Source of the DNA: Calycina herbarum
Taxonomy: Eukaryota > Ascomycota > Leotiomycetes > Helotiales > Pezizellaceae
DNA length: 64,000 bases
Direction of reading: 5' to 3'
NCBI GenBank assembly: GCA_001414485.1
Contig: LLEY01000014.1
Span: 186,001 to 250,000, forward strand
The notes beneath the pieces are model-generated. The model saw nothing but the letters and a program-made list of their open reading frames with translations. It made no database searches and had not been told where the DNA came from. Numbering within the stretch: position 1 is the first letter of the stretch; every line of letters begins with the position of its first letter. Position numbers and translations under genes: made by a program. Positions 1 to 10,472 of this stretch are shown here, piece after piece.

Positions 1-2095
1 TAGAAGCTAGGTACTAGGCCAGGTCTAGCTCGCTTTATACCTATTAAACCTAGTATTATAATTTTCTATAATAGCTTCTAGAGGCTAGTACTTAGTCTAC
101 ATTCTATTTGTTATACCTATTAACTATAATAGGCAGTCCTAGTTCCTATAGCTAGCCTAGTAGCGGATTGTTAGAAGCTTTACAAAGCTTATCTATAGAG
201 ATTACAGGCTATATTTTAATTATTAGAGACAGGTCGACCTAGAAAGCGTTTCTAACCTTTTCTAAGACTGTATATAGACTAGCTATCTACTAGTCGAGCT
301 TATAGCTTAGGCGGTCTATATTCTACGTCTTTGTCGATACGTAGACCTTGTCGCCTATAGCAAAGTCTACTAGTCGCCAGTGCTTGTTTACTTGCTTACG
401 CTAGCGTTCCTAAGTAGCCTCGATTCCCTTATAAGCGGTTTCTCAGGTACTATATATACAGGTTATATATACAACTGCTTCGTCTTATAAAAGCTGTTTA
501 CAGACGCTTATTAGCTCTTCTAGGCTCTGGCGGATCTAATCAAAGCTAGTACGTAGTACGTAACTAAGCTCGATTTATATAGGCGGAAGAGTCGTCGAGT
601 CCTAGAGAAGTATAGTTTAAGCGTAGTCTATAATCGGTATTAGTTTAGACTAGTTATCCTAATAGTAGTTTATAAATAGGCGAAGGTGTTAGTTAATCTA
701 CTAGTTTATATTCTTAGTTTAACCGTTGGTTTATACGTATATAGCTATAGATAGCTTAATCTTAGTTTCTAGGATCTAGTTAAACTCTTATTAGAATTCT
801 AAGACGAATTATAAACCGCGGTTAGAGATAATAGTATCTAACAGTCTATAATAGCGCTATACACAGTCGAGGTAGATCTACGTAGTCTTTTTTATATCTA
901 TAGTCTTTAGGTAAGAGATAGAGACAGATCTCTTACTTAGCTAGTAGATAAAGATAATAATTATATCTATCCTAGACTTATTAGAAGGGAATTCCTTAAA
1001 ATCAACTGATATATGTTACTATAGACGATCTAGGATAAGTAAGGGGTTAAGAAGTCTAGGGGGGCGGTCTCGTAGTACGTAAGAGCGACGGTAAGTCTAG
1101 TAGTTATAGACGAATCGTTGTATATCTAAACGAAGATACAGCTAGTAGTAGTAGTCTATAACTAGCTTTAAGGTCTTAGATTGTCTAAGGTAGGCTACTA
1201 AGACTTGATTATAAACCTTGCTTAGTAAGCGTACTTTAAGATCGTCGTCCTCAGGTAGGATAAGCCGTTCTTAGTATAGTAGAAGGCTGTTATAGGTTGT
1301 TTAGCTAGGGCGTTCGTTCGTAGCGTACTAGCGGAGAGCGTTAAGGCTCGTACTCGTACGATTAGCCTATAGAATATCGTTAATTAAGTCGTATAGTCTG
1401 TCGGCTACTCTAACAGATGTAATATCTACGGAAAGGTCTAAGTCTAGGTCTATAATAATCCGCGAGTCGAGATTCTTAGGCTATAAGAGGACTTATATAC
1501 GAGTAGATATCTTTATTACTATTTAACTATCTGCTTCTTAGTCTCGACGAGTAAGAGAATCCGCTCGATTCTAGCTACCAAGCTTATAAGTAAGTAGGAA
1601 GTTAAATCGAGAGAGGGTTTTAGCCTAGCGGGCTTGTTAGCTAGATAAGGCTTTAGTTATTATAAAGTACTTAAGAGCTTTATAGTCTAAAACGACCCGT
1701 ACCCGGTATAGAGACCCTTCGAGCTTAGGTCTCTAGGCTTCTAGAGAACGTATAATAGCTAGTATCTCTTTATTATAAATCGAGTAGTTAATCTTAGTAG
1801 GTATTATTATCTTAGAGAAGTAAGCTATAGAGTGCTACTCTTAACTTAGCTATAACTGAAGGAGTATACCGCTAAAGACGCTGTTAGAGGAATCGGTCTT
1901 AACTATAGACTTATATTACAGATTAAAGTATATAAGAAGAGGTGTATTAATAAGCCGGGCCTTTAGCTCGGAGAAGGCGTCTTAATAAGTAGGTGTCTAC
2001 TGAAACGGCTAGTCTTTATAAGTTAGAGCTGTTAATAGGTATATAACTCGTCTATAGTTAAGAATAAACTTCTAGTAGAAGTTATAAAAGCTAAG
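1..2095 (-). pseudogene. RNase H and integrase remnant of the minus-strand gypsy element
   Basis: Minus-strand translation of about 1500-2050 gives INYSIYNKEILAIIRSLEA followed by a degenerate LDYKALKYFI and RFNFLLTYKLGSQNRADSL, the standard gypsy RNase H block. Below about 900 the segment INQRLN and surrounding residues resemble the post-DDE part of integrase. Stops interrupt every frame. The sequence runs off the window at position 1. Confidence 0.7.
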
Positions 2096-2108
2096 AAAGT
2101 ATGATAGA

Positions 2109-2392
2109 ACTATTAGGAATTGATCGGAATAATCGGAATTGGAATTGCCGAGTCTACGTGCCGAATGGGATACGATACAGATGTTGTTTCAGGATTTGGA
2201 AAAGCCAGATAGCTTCCGGACTTACTATTGTCCGAACCTCTTGTAAATAGCTGCCTCCTCTCTATCGGGAAAGACTAATTTGGTCTTTTCCTTCGTATCA
2301 GAGCCTAGTATTCGGATATGTCATTCTATCGAACGCACTTCTATATGCCTCTTTTGTAGTAGTATCTGTTTCGTACCGTTATAGAAAGGACT
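2109..2392. repeat. probable solo LTR inserted in the gypsy element
   Basis: About 280 bp of markedly less TpA-rich DNA interrupts the gypsy pol relic between its RNase H and RT parts. It begins TATTAGGAATTGATCGGAAT and ends near CGTACCGTTA; a TG...CA LTR would look like this after RIP of its termini. The flanks carry an imperfect short direct repeat (TAGAAC left, TAGAAA right). Style resembles a Ty1/copia LTR, but the family is not established from sequence alone. Confidence 0.5.
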
Positions 2393-2399
2393 AAACACT

Positions 2400-3250
2400 G
2401 TAGACTATAATAGAGCGTTCTTAGTTATAGATTGTTTCTATCTTTTCTAGGTCTACTTCAATCTTGTTAGTACTTATATAGAAGCTTAGGTACTTTGTAT
2501 AAGTAATATTAAACTTAGATTTCTTAATATTAGCTTATAAGCCAGCTTTATAAAGCTATAAAAGAACCTTACAGACGTGTTCTTAATAGTCTAGCTCGTT
2601 CTTAGAGTAAATAAGAATATTATTAAGGTAGGTAGTATAAAAGTCGTCTAAATAGTCGAAGAGTACGTTGTTTATAAACCGTTAATATATTATAGGTCTG
2701 TTAGTTAGTCTAAAAGGTATAACTTTATACTTATAAGCTCTATAACAGGTCTAGAACGTTATTAGTTCCTTAGACTTAGGGTTAATCTAAATCCGGTAAA
2801 AAGCTTATTATATATCTAGCTTTATAAAGATACAAGCCTTGCTTAGATAAGTAAGAGTTTCGTCGATTAATAGAAGAGAATACTAGTTCTTATAGGTTAG
2901 GTTATTCAGCTTATAGTAATTAATATAGAACTGTAGAGAGCTGTTAGACTTCTTAATAAAGAGAATCAGGGCTATAAAGAGAGCTTAGCTAGCCTTAATA
3001 AAACCTTTATAAAGGTTCTTAATAAGGTATTATTTTATAGCTCGGAGCTCGTTCGTTAACTAGTAGCGGAGAAGGCTATAGAACAAGTCGTCTACGTTCC
3101 CGTTCGTAAGTTCGATCCTATAGTCGTATAAGCGACGAGGAGGAAGAGTATCGGACGTAGCTTTAGAGAAAACGTTTACGAGATCCTAGTAGGCTCTAGA
3201 GAGGCTTTCTTAGACCTGTAAGTCGTCTTTTTAATCTATAAGCTTTTTTT
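2400..3250 (-). pseudogene. reverse transcriptase remnant of the minus-strand gypsy element
   Basis: The reverse complement of about 2870-2960 reads ALILFIKKSNSSLQFYINYY and then KLNNLTYKN, a decayed version of the gypsy RT block usually written as APVLFVKKKDGSLR followed by a DYR.LN segment. The following region shows AYNL/EW-like residues and many in-frame stops. It sits between gag (higher coordinates) and RNase H (lower coordinates), as expected. The catalytic YxDD motif was not recognisable with confidence. Confidence 0.7.
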
Positions 3251-4179
3251 CTATTAAGTAATCGATCTTATAAAGAGAGGTACTAAAGGCCGTAGCTTCA
3301 GTGTCTTATAGGTTATAGCGATATATAGTAGCACCGATAATAGCGATGTCTACCGGTGGCAGGTTAAGGCGTACACGTTTCAGGCGCGCTATAGAGGCTT
3401 TACGGATATCTAAACCTATAAGAGCATAGTTTATATTTCGTAAGTTGTTTTAGCGGTCCTAGTACTCGCTGTGATATATAGCCAGAGATGTAGTAGGCGG
3501 GCGCGCTAGGATCTAAGGGACTGGCAGCTCGTCGATAAGGCTTATAGACAGTTACAGGTCTTTCTAGTATTTACGTACGACCTGTTCTTCTAAGGCCTAA
3601 TCGCGGCGATCTGTGTTAGCTTAGTAATCTAGGTTTAAGAGCCGAGTCTATAGGATCCTAGGATCTAGGAGGCGTAGCCGGACAAGGTTAGAAGAAGGAG
3701 AGAGATCCGTAGGCTATATAAGTCGGCGCTGGCGAGGGTTAAGTTATACGTTAAGCTAGTTAAACTATATATACCTAAGAATAAGGTCCTAATAGCTAGT
3801 ATTAAGGAGGACTATAGAGACGTTATACTATTTACAGCCGTCTATATATAAGTAAAGAATAATATAGTAGTCTACGGACTGTCGACTCTGTCTATTAAAG
3901 CCGTAAACTATAATAGGAGTAGGAAGAGTATAAATAGTTAAAGAGAAGAAGCGAGCTAGCTCTTAAGCGAACTTTATACTAATAAGTATAAAGCTGTTTA
4001 CTCTAGTGTCAGCTAGAGCAGAGGTTTTAAATCCGTATTTATTAAAAACTAAGTTATAAGAGACTATGAACTGTTTTCCTCTAAGTAGCTAACTTAGATC
4101 GATAGCTAACTAGCTAGGACCTTGGTAAAGTAAGCTTAGAAGAGAGACTTTCCCTAGACTTGGTCGTTTTCCTACTGTT

Positions 4180-5128
4180 CTAAGTCGGACGTAGGCTCCG
4201 CAAGCTTATTAACGTCTATAATAGGCTTAGAGTTCTTAGGGCATTCGCAGGCATAGTGCCTAGTCCTCTTATACTTGAAGCAGGCGTCGTCCGGTTCCTT
4301 ATAAGCAGGCGTTGGTTCACGTAATAGTCTGTAAAGGCGGGGGGCCGGGGTAGAGGAGGTTATATAGAACGTAGTTTAAGTAGTAGTGAAAGTTCTAGCT
4401 AAGTAGGAGGTAGTAGTAGTAGTTACAGGCTAAGGGATAAGACGAGCGGTCTATAAGTTGCTTTTACAGAGCTGAAGTCTTCGTAAGTTCTTGTTAATAA
4501 GTCGACACTTGTTTACTAGGGCTATACTTAAGAGCAGGACGTCTAAGAATAGTAAGACAGACTGTTATAGAGGTGGCGTAAGCTTGTTATATAAGTCGGG
4601 CTATAAGTCGTCCGTCGGGATCTGTCTAGTACCTGTAAGATATAAGAAGCAAGTATAGAAGGTTGTAAAAGTCTCGTTATCTCTTATAACGAGCTGGCGG
4701 AATTCGATACAGGCGTCCTACGCTTCGAACAGGTTCTCTAGAATATCTATAAGATATATAATCATTTCTTTTATAGACTAAAACAGCTTAGGTCTCTTCT
4801 AGTAACGGGGTGTAAGATGCTTTTAAGCAATATCAGCTATATAGTTAAAAACGTAAGCTATCTTTGCTTCCTTTAGCTTAAATATAGAAGTGTTAATAAG
4901 GAACTTATCCTTAATCTAGATCTTCTAGTTGTCGAAGGTTAGAGACGAGCTATCTGTTAAGGGCTTAGTATCCTTAAGCTTAACTGTAAACAATCTATGT
5001 TATCTAGTTTCAGATAGAGTATTCCCTTATAGAGGGGTATAGACATTATCTAGTTATTCTCGTAGTAGGCGGACCTGTTTCAGAGCTATAGCGAGCTATT
5101 AAGCGTCCGTAGGCTGGTCGGCAGACAT
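4180..5128 (-). pseudogene. gag remnant of the minus-strand gypsy element
   Basis: A start codon at 5128 on the minus strand opens MSADQPTDA, a plausible gag N-terminus. Around 4250-4290 the translation reads CFKYKRTRHYACEC, which is a retroviral CCHC zinc knuckle (C-x2-C-x4-H-x4-C) in which the second cysteine has become tyrosine. TGC/TGT to TAC/TAT is exactly the G-to-A change RIP makes. Numerous stop codons lie in between, so no protein can be made. Confidence 0.7.
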
Positions 5129-5749
5129 CGTTGTAGATAACTCAGTTATAAGGATAGAGGGTATAGGTAGAAGAGCTCTAGGCTCTTATACACGGTGGTA
5201 GGCGCGGGTATATAGGGCTATATAAGGCGCCGGTAGTATCTACGGGCAGTCTATATAGACCGTAGATATTATATTAGAATCGTAACAGATATTCTAATCC
5301 TTCCTAGAAGTAGTAGTAAATAGAGAGAAGAAGGGAGCTTTAGATAATATAATAAACCTAATCTACTAGCCCTCTGGTAGTTATCCTTACCTATAGTATA
5401 TATAGATATAGTAGATAATCAGAGAAGTAAGAGATAGTTTAATTAAAGATCTAAAGCTATAAAAGAGAAGAGAAGGAAAGAGGAGACTTCTAGAGGTCCT
5501 ATAATATAGAGATAGCTAAGGAATCGATAAGTTATAGGAATGTCGATCTATTTATAGAAATAGTTCCTGGCCTAGGTAGGAATAGTTCTAGGCTAGGCTA
5601 GGAATAGCAGGCTTTGCGGACGCCGGCGAGCAGCCGTACGCGAGTCACGTGCTCGGCGGTGGCCAGGTCTGTAACAGCTCTAGCACTTACCTAATTTAAC
5701 TATAATAAGCTTATATATATTAAAACAAACTCTTTAGACTAGTATATTA

Positions 5750-7720
5750 GTAGTACGCTATAGCAGCTAAGCGACAAAGGTATATAGGTACTATACGCCT
5801 TCTTTTCTAAGAAGAATAACCTAGTAGAATATAACTACGAAATCTATAATAAAGAAATACTTATAATTATACGATGCCTAGAAGAATAGGACGCTAAACT
5901 AAGAGGGGTTAATAGGTTCGAGATTTATATAGATTATAAGAACCTCGAGTACTTTATAACTATATATAAGCTTATAGAATAATAAATAAGATAGTCTTTA
6001 ATTCTCTCTTAATATAACTTCTATATTATCTACGTTCCTAGAAGAGAAAACGAACGTGCTAACGCTCTGTTACGACGAGACTAAGACATGTTATAGGACG
6101 GGTTAGACTAGCGTTTAGCTGATCGGAATATACGACTCTTAAAGCCTGAAATGCTTATACTAAGTTATATAGTCCGTGCCTTACTAGTAACAATTTACTC
6201 TCTTTAGAATTAAATATTAGAAGAGTTACTAGACGAGCTTATAGACTAGGATTAAACTCTCGTAGACGAAATAGAGTATATTTAGGCTAAGGAAGCTATA
6301 AAAGCAGGTGCTAGGAGATTTCTAACAGAGCTTTACTTTAAGGTATCTATCTTAGAATACTCTTTATCTAACGAAGGCTATATACTATTTCGTAGAAGGA
6401 AATAGGTTCTAAATAGTAATAATCTATAAACCTGTTTAATTCAGACTACTTATGATTTAGTACTATATAGACATCCTAGAAGAGAAGTTATATATGCTCT
6501 TATAGCTTAACTATTCTACTAGCTAGGAATAGTAAAAGATATTTATACATTTGTCGAGAACTGCGATAGTTATAAGCAGAACAAGGTATAGCGAACTAGA
6601 TAATAAGGCTTCTTAAAACCACTACTTATACTAGATTATATATGGTTGGAAATCTCTATAGACTTTATTACCGACTTACCAGAGTCTAGAGGCTACTATA
6701 ACATAATTGTTATTATAGACCGACTTAGTAAAGGAGTTATTATAGACGGCTTAGAAAACATCGAGGCTGAAATAGTAGCTAAGTAGTTTATACAACGATA
6801 TCTACTATACTATTTCTTGCTAGCAGCTATTGTATTAGACAGAGGGACTTAATTTATAAGCGCTCTCTAGAAGCGAACGTACGAACTACTACGGATTAAG
6901 AGAAGACTATCGACGGCGTTTTCGCTAGAAACAGATAGGTCTACTAAGTAAGCGAATGAAGTTATTAAAACAGTGCTATACCATTTTATAGATTAGGCTT
7001 AGAGTAACTAGCTTAAGCGGCTTCTAATAGTAGTATCCGCGATCTATAGACGGGACTCCGCATTTATAGGAACTAGTTCGTTCTTCCTATTACATAGATA
7101 GAACCAGAGCCTATTTAAGAACCTAGTAAACGAGTTATTAATAGAAGATAATAGAGACTCTCTAATTACTACTACGGATCGTATTATACGGATGATAAAG
7201 GAGGCACAAGAATAGGTACAAGCATCAATAGCTGCGGCTTAAGAAGCCTAGGAACAAGCAAGCAATCAGAAGCGCAATCAGGCACTTAACTATAAGGTTA
7301 GAGACAAGGTATAGTTAAGCCTAGAAAACATTAAGACAAACAGACTAAGCAAGAAGCTAGACGCTAGGTATACAAAGTTCAAGGTCTTAGAAGTCATCAG
7401 ATCGTATAGCTATAAGCTAGATACTCCCCCTAGTATACATAACGTCTTTCACATAAGACTCCTACAACCTACAAACTCGTCACCACTACCTAGGCAAGTC
7501 ATCGAAGAAAGCCAGCCACCTACAATGTTAATCAACAACACAGAGATGTACGACATAGAGTATATACTTGATCAAAAGAGAGCTCCCGGCAGAGGCAATC
7601 GACTAAGATATCTAGTTAAGTGGGAAAGTTACAGACAGCCGACGTAGGAACTAGAATCGTCTTTAGAAAACACTATTACACTTATTAACTAGAAAGAGAA
7701 AATCGAGGCTAGAACAGGCG
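5750..7720 (+). pseudogene. RNase H-integrase-chromodomain remnant (gypsy pol 3' part)
   Basis: RNase H is seen near 5800-6090 ([20 protein letters not shown], then IYIDYKNLEYFIT and YVPRRENERANAL). The integrase His/Cys region lies near 6450-6600 (ENCDSYKQNK) and the DDE core near 6650-6970 (SIDFITDLPESRGYYNI, IIDRLSKG, VLDRGT, then ADS-type DRSTK.ANE). The tail contains a chromodomain near 7545-7680 (EYILDQKRAPGRGNRLRYLV followed by KWESYRQPT), placing it with chromoviruses. Many Gln and Trp codons are now TAG/TAA/TGA stops, so it is dead. Confidence 0.85.
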
Positions 7721-7782
7721 TCATAGGAGGGAATATAAGGAGCAGGCAGAGGCTTCGTCGCCTAGGAGAGGAAGGGGGGTAA

Positions 7783-8010
7783 TGTGAGGGTTAGAACCCA
7801 TGATGGAGGCTCGGGCCACGCCCTCGCTAAGCATTGACCAAAGTCCCCGCTTAGCACTGGCCATCACCCCACTGCCAAGTTGTTAGAATATTCTAGAAGC
7901 TCTTCTCTCTATATATAGAGGAAGAGCTCGTATGTATATAGTCTTCACGCACTTCTTAATTGAATATTCGAAACCACACCTTTGAGTTGTTCGAGGTCTG
8001 GCCTCTCACA
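7783..8010 (+). repeat. 3' LTR of the chromodomain gypsy element (228 bp)
   Basis: The LTR starts TGTGAG and ends CTCACA, a perfect 6-bp terminal inverted repeat, immediately downstream of a purine-rich tract (GAGGAAGGGGGGTAA). Inside, a TATATATA box near 7910 sits at the centre of a palindrome whose arms are AGCTCTTC and GAAGAGCT. The 3' target-site duplicate would follow 8010 but its partner is lost with the 5' half. Confidence 0.85.
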
Positions 8011-8017
8011 GCTCCTT

Positions 8018-8290
8018 ATCTTTCTCTCTTACCTCTACTATTTCTTATATCTTTTATATCTCTTATACTTAGAACTTCCTTTCCTCTATCTACTCCTTCT
8101 CCTCTTTTCTCTTCTTTTCTACTTCCCTCCTTCTCTCCTTTACCTTTCTCCTTCTTTTTACCTCCTTTCTTTTATCTTCCTCCTTCTCTCTCTACTGTTT
8201 CCTCTCCTCTCCTCTCCTCTCTCTCTTCTCCTTTTATCCTCTCTCTCTTACTCCTCTTTCTTCTCTTATCTCTATTATTATTATTAAGAG
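8018..8290. repeat. pyrimidine-rich low-complexity tract
   Basis: About 270 bp almost wholly of C and T on the plus strand (CTCCTT, TCTCTC, CTTTTC units) directly after the LTR. Long open frames here encode only Leu/Ser/Phe/Pro and are composition artefacts. It could be a decayed microsatellite or a polypyrimidine part of another element. Confidence 0.8.
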
Positions 8291-10472
8291 TAAGTAGTTT
8301 ATTAGTTTTTAATAAATTCTTAATATAAAAGGTTAAAATTAGTAAGGTATTTATTAAAGATAAGGTAGATACACTCCTTACTTCTATTAAAGTTACCTTA
8401 AAAAAAAGACCCCAAATCCAGTGAAAGTGAGCGCAAATGTACAAGTTCGAGTTTGCTTGCCTAAAACGGAAAATATTTGGGTGCGCAATTCAAAAAGTAA
8501 GAATCCTATGCCTTACTTTACGTGTACACCTCTCTCTATTACCACAAACTCTATAATAAGACACAATCAAGAAGTTCCATTTCCCAAACCTCCTAAGCCT
8601 CCCAACACAACAAATATAATTTTCCCAGCCTTTTTTTTGCAAAATAGTGACAAATGGCAGTTTTGCAGCCCAGAAATACCCTTCTCCTTACCTCCGACAA
8701 CGTTCCTGAAATCAAAACCTCGTCTCTGGTATTAAGACATATTCTCCTTGCTGGAAGCTTCTATTATCTCGGGCTCCGAAAATACCATTTCAAACCCCCG
8801 TTCCATCTACAACCCATTTCCAGCCAAAAAAAAAAGAAAAGAGCACTCCACTTCTACAAACCCATCAAAAGCAATATAAAGCCAAGCAACCAAGCACCCA
8901 AATAATCACAACTGTAACAAATCGACTGACAAGGTGTACGTTGCTGCCTTTCGCCACTCTATCCATCGGCGCCTATAAAAAGAATTCATCGTGACTAACA
9001 CACTCTCCAAATCCCACCCTTTTAAAAAAACCCCTACAGTACTAGTCAACAGCTGTTAAGCGATTTCTGCAACCCCACCAAAAAACGCTGTTTTGCCTAG
9101 TTTAGAAAGACATAGTAATAATACACCTCTGAGTAGAATTTCCTATACTTAATTTCTAGAGTTCTTTTAAGTATTATATATCTTTTATATAATTAGGATT
9201 TCTTACTAAACTTAATCCCTTTTTAGGGTAGACGTGTGCGTATAGACTAGTGATTTTTTAGTTAATTTTCACGATATTTGTACATAAAACCGACGTTTTT
9301 CTGAATTATCCTACTTTAAGGTACTACACCTAGAGGGGTGTTTTTACAAGACTAAATCCAAATAGTAGAAAAGCTTGTAATTGCTCTAATAATATATTAT
9401 CTAGAGGGAATTAATTTTAGAGAGTAATCTATAGGGTTTAATTGTAATGCTGAAACCCTGAATTTTAGTGTAAAACGGGGACTCGCTTAATAGCTGTTGA
9501 CGGTGACTGTATGCCCAAAAACAAACTCAAGCTGAGAAAAGGATAGCAAAACTACCATGGAATCCTACTCTACCGTCAATTCCTCCAGCTCATTTCACAA
9601 AAGAAATAGCACAATCTGGAAATTTGCCCAGAACAGTACTATATGAAATCGTGATGAAAAGCTAGGGCGAAACTTGAAAGTAAGGTTACTGAAGGAGAAC
9701 ACATTGCCGCCTCACCAAAATATATATCGCGGTTCCCAAACGAGATATTTGAGTAGAGAACCCCAACCGCCATGTCCCATCTATTATATGCCCAAGGAAG
9801 CGGCCCAAGCAATAGCGCAGTAGAAAATTGCCCTCAATTTGCGAAAGAAACAAAGCATAGAAATAGCGTACGCAAATTACTAAAACTCAAAACAGAGGGA
9901 CTCAAGAAAACGAATCACACACGGAAGCAAAATCATGAATTATAATCTCTCTTTCATTGCAATGCAAATATAAAAGAATGCCCTAGCAGGCCCCCATCTC
10001 TCTTTAAAACACCATGCTTGCTTTGCTTGCTCGCTTAATATAGCCAGCCCCCTTAGCAAAGAAAGCGAAGAAACCTCCCCAAAGGAAAACAAGTCTGTAA
10101 AAAAGACACAAGAAAACGCCAGCCAAGTGCATCATAAAATCCCCTCTCCCATCCATCCATCCATCCACTCTTTAATAGGCCACTAAAGCCACCGCAAAGA
10201 AACCACCCCTATGACAAAAGGGAAGAAGGAAAAAGCAAAACTCCATCCCCGCCACCCTACTGTTGCGTCTCGCCGGACGTTTCTTCAAGAATTATTATTT
10301 ACACGTCCCCCCTATAAAACCCCAAAGGAAAAACGAAGAAGAGAGAAAAAAAGCAGAGGCTACCAACGTGTGAGTGTGATATTTCCTGGTATCTACCCAA
10401 CGCCACTTTCCCCTAAAATCATTCAGAAGGAAAAACAAAACCCCGCTCTTAAAAAAAATTAAAATTCTCAGC
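8291..10472. other. AT-rich intergenic DNA, no gene seen
   Basis: No frame here has convincing coding character or recognisable similarity. The stretch 9100-9480 is very AT-rich and may be an older repeat. A run of CCAT units lies near 10150. The right end is the 3' flank of the WD40 gene. Confidence 0.6.

Larger units (their letters stand above)
1..5676 (-). mobile_element. RIP-degraded Ty3/gypsy LTR retrotransposon, truncated by the window edge
   Basis: Read on the minus strand this holds, in order, a probable 5' LTR starting TGTTACAGACC at 5676, a gag start at 5128, a zinc knuckle near 4250-4290, reverse transcriptase near 2400-3250, RNase H near 1500-2050 and integrase below about 1000. 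The order gag-RT-RNase H-integrase is that of Ty3/gypsy. All frames are riddled with TAG/TAA stops and the DNA is full of TpA, as expected from RIP acting on CpA on both strands. The LTR/internal boundary on the gag side and the primer-binding site could not be placed. The 3' LTR lies outside the window. Confidence 0.85.
5700..8010 (+). mobile_element. 3' half of a RIP-degraded chromodomain Ty3/gypsy retrotransposon
   Basis: Plus-strand translation shows RNase H, integrase zinc-binding and DDE core, a C-terminal chromodomain, a polypurine tract at about 7767-7780 and a complete 3' LTR (7783-8010). The 5' half is missing, abutting the other gypsy element head-on near 5680. RIP damage is heavy from 5700 to about 7200 and clearly lighter over the last 600 bp, including the chromodomain and LTR. 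Confidence 0.88.

Noticed and set aside
7960..8444. Open frames over the pyrimidine tract on both strands
   Set aside because: They encode only Leu/Ser/Phe/Pro or Glu/Arg/Lys runs forced by base composition and have no domain.
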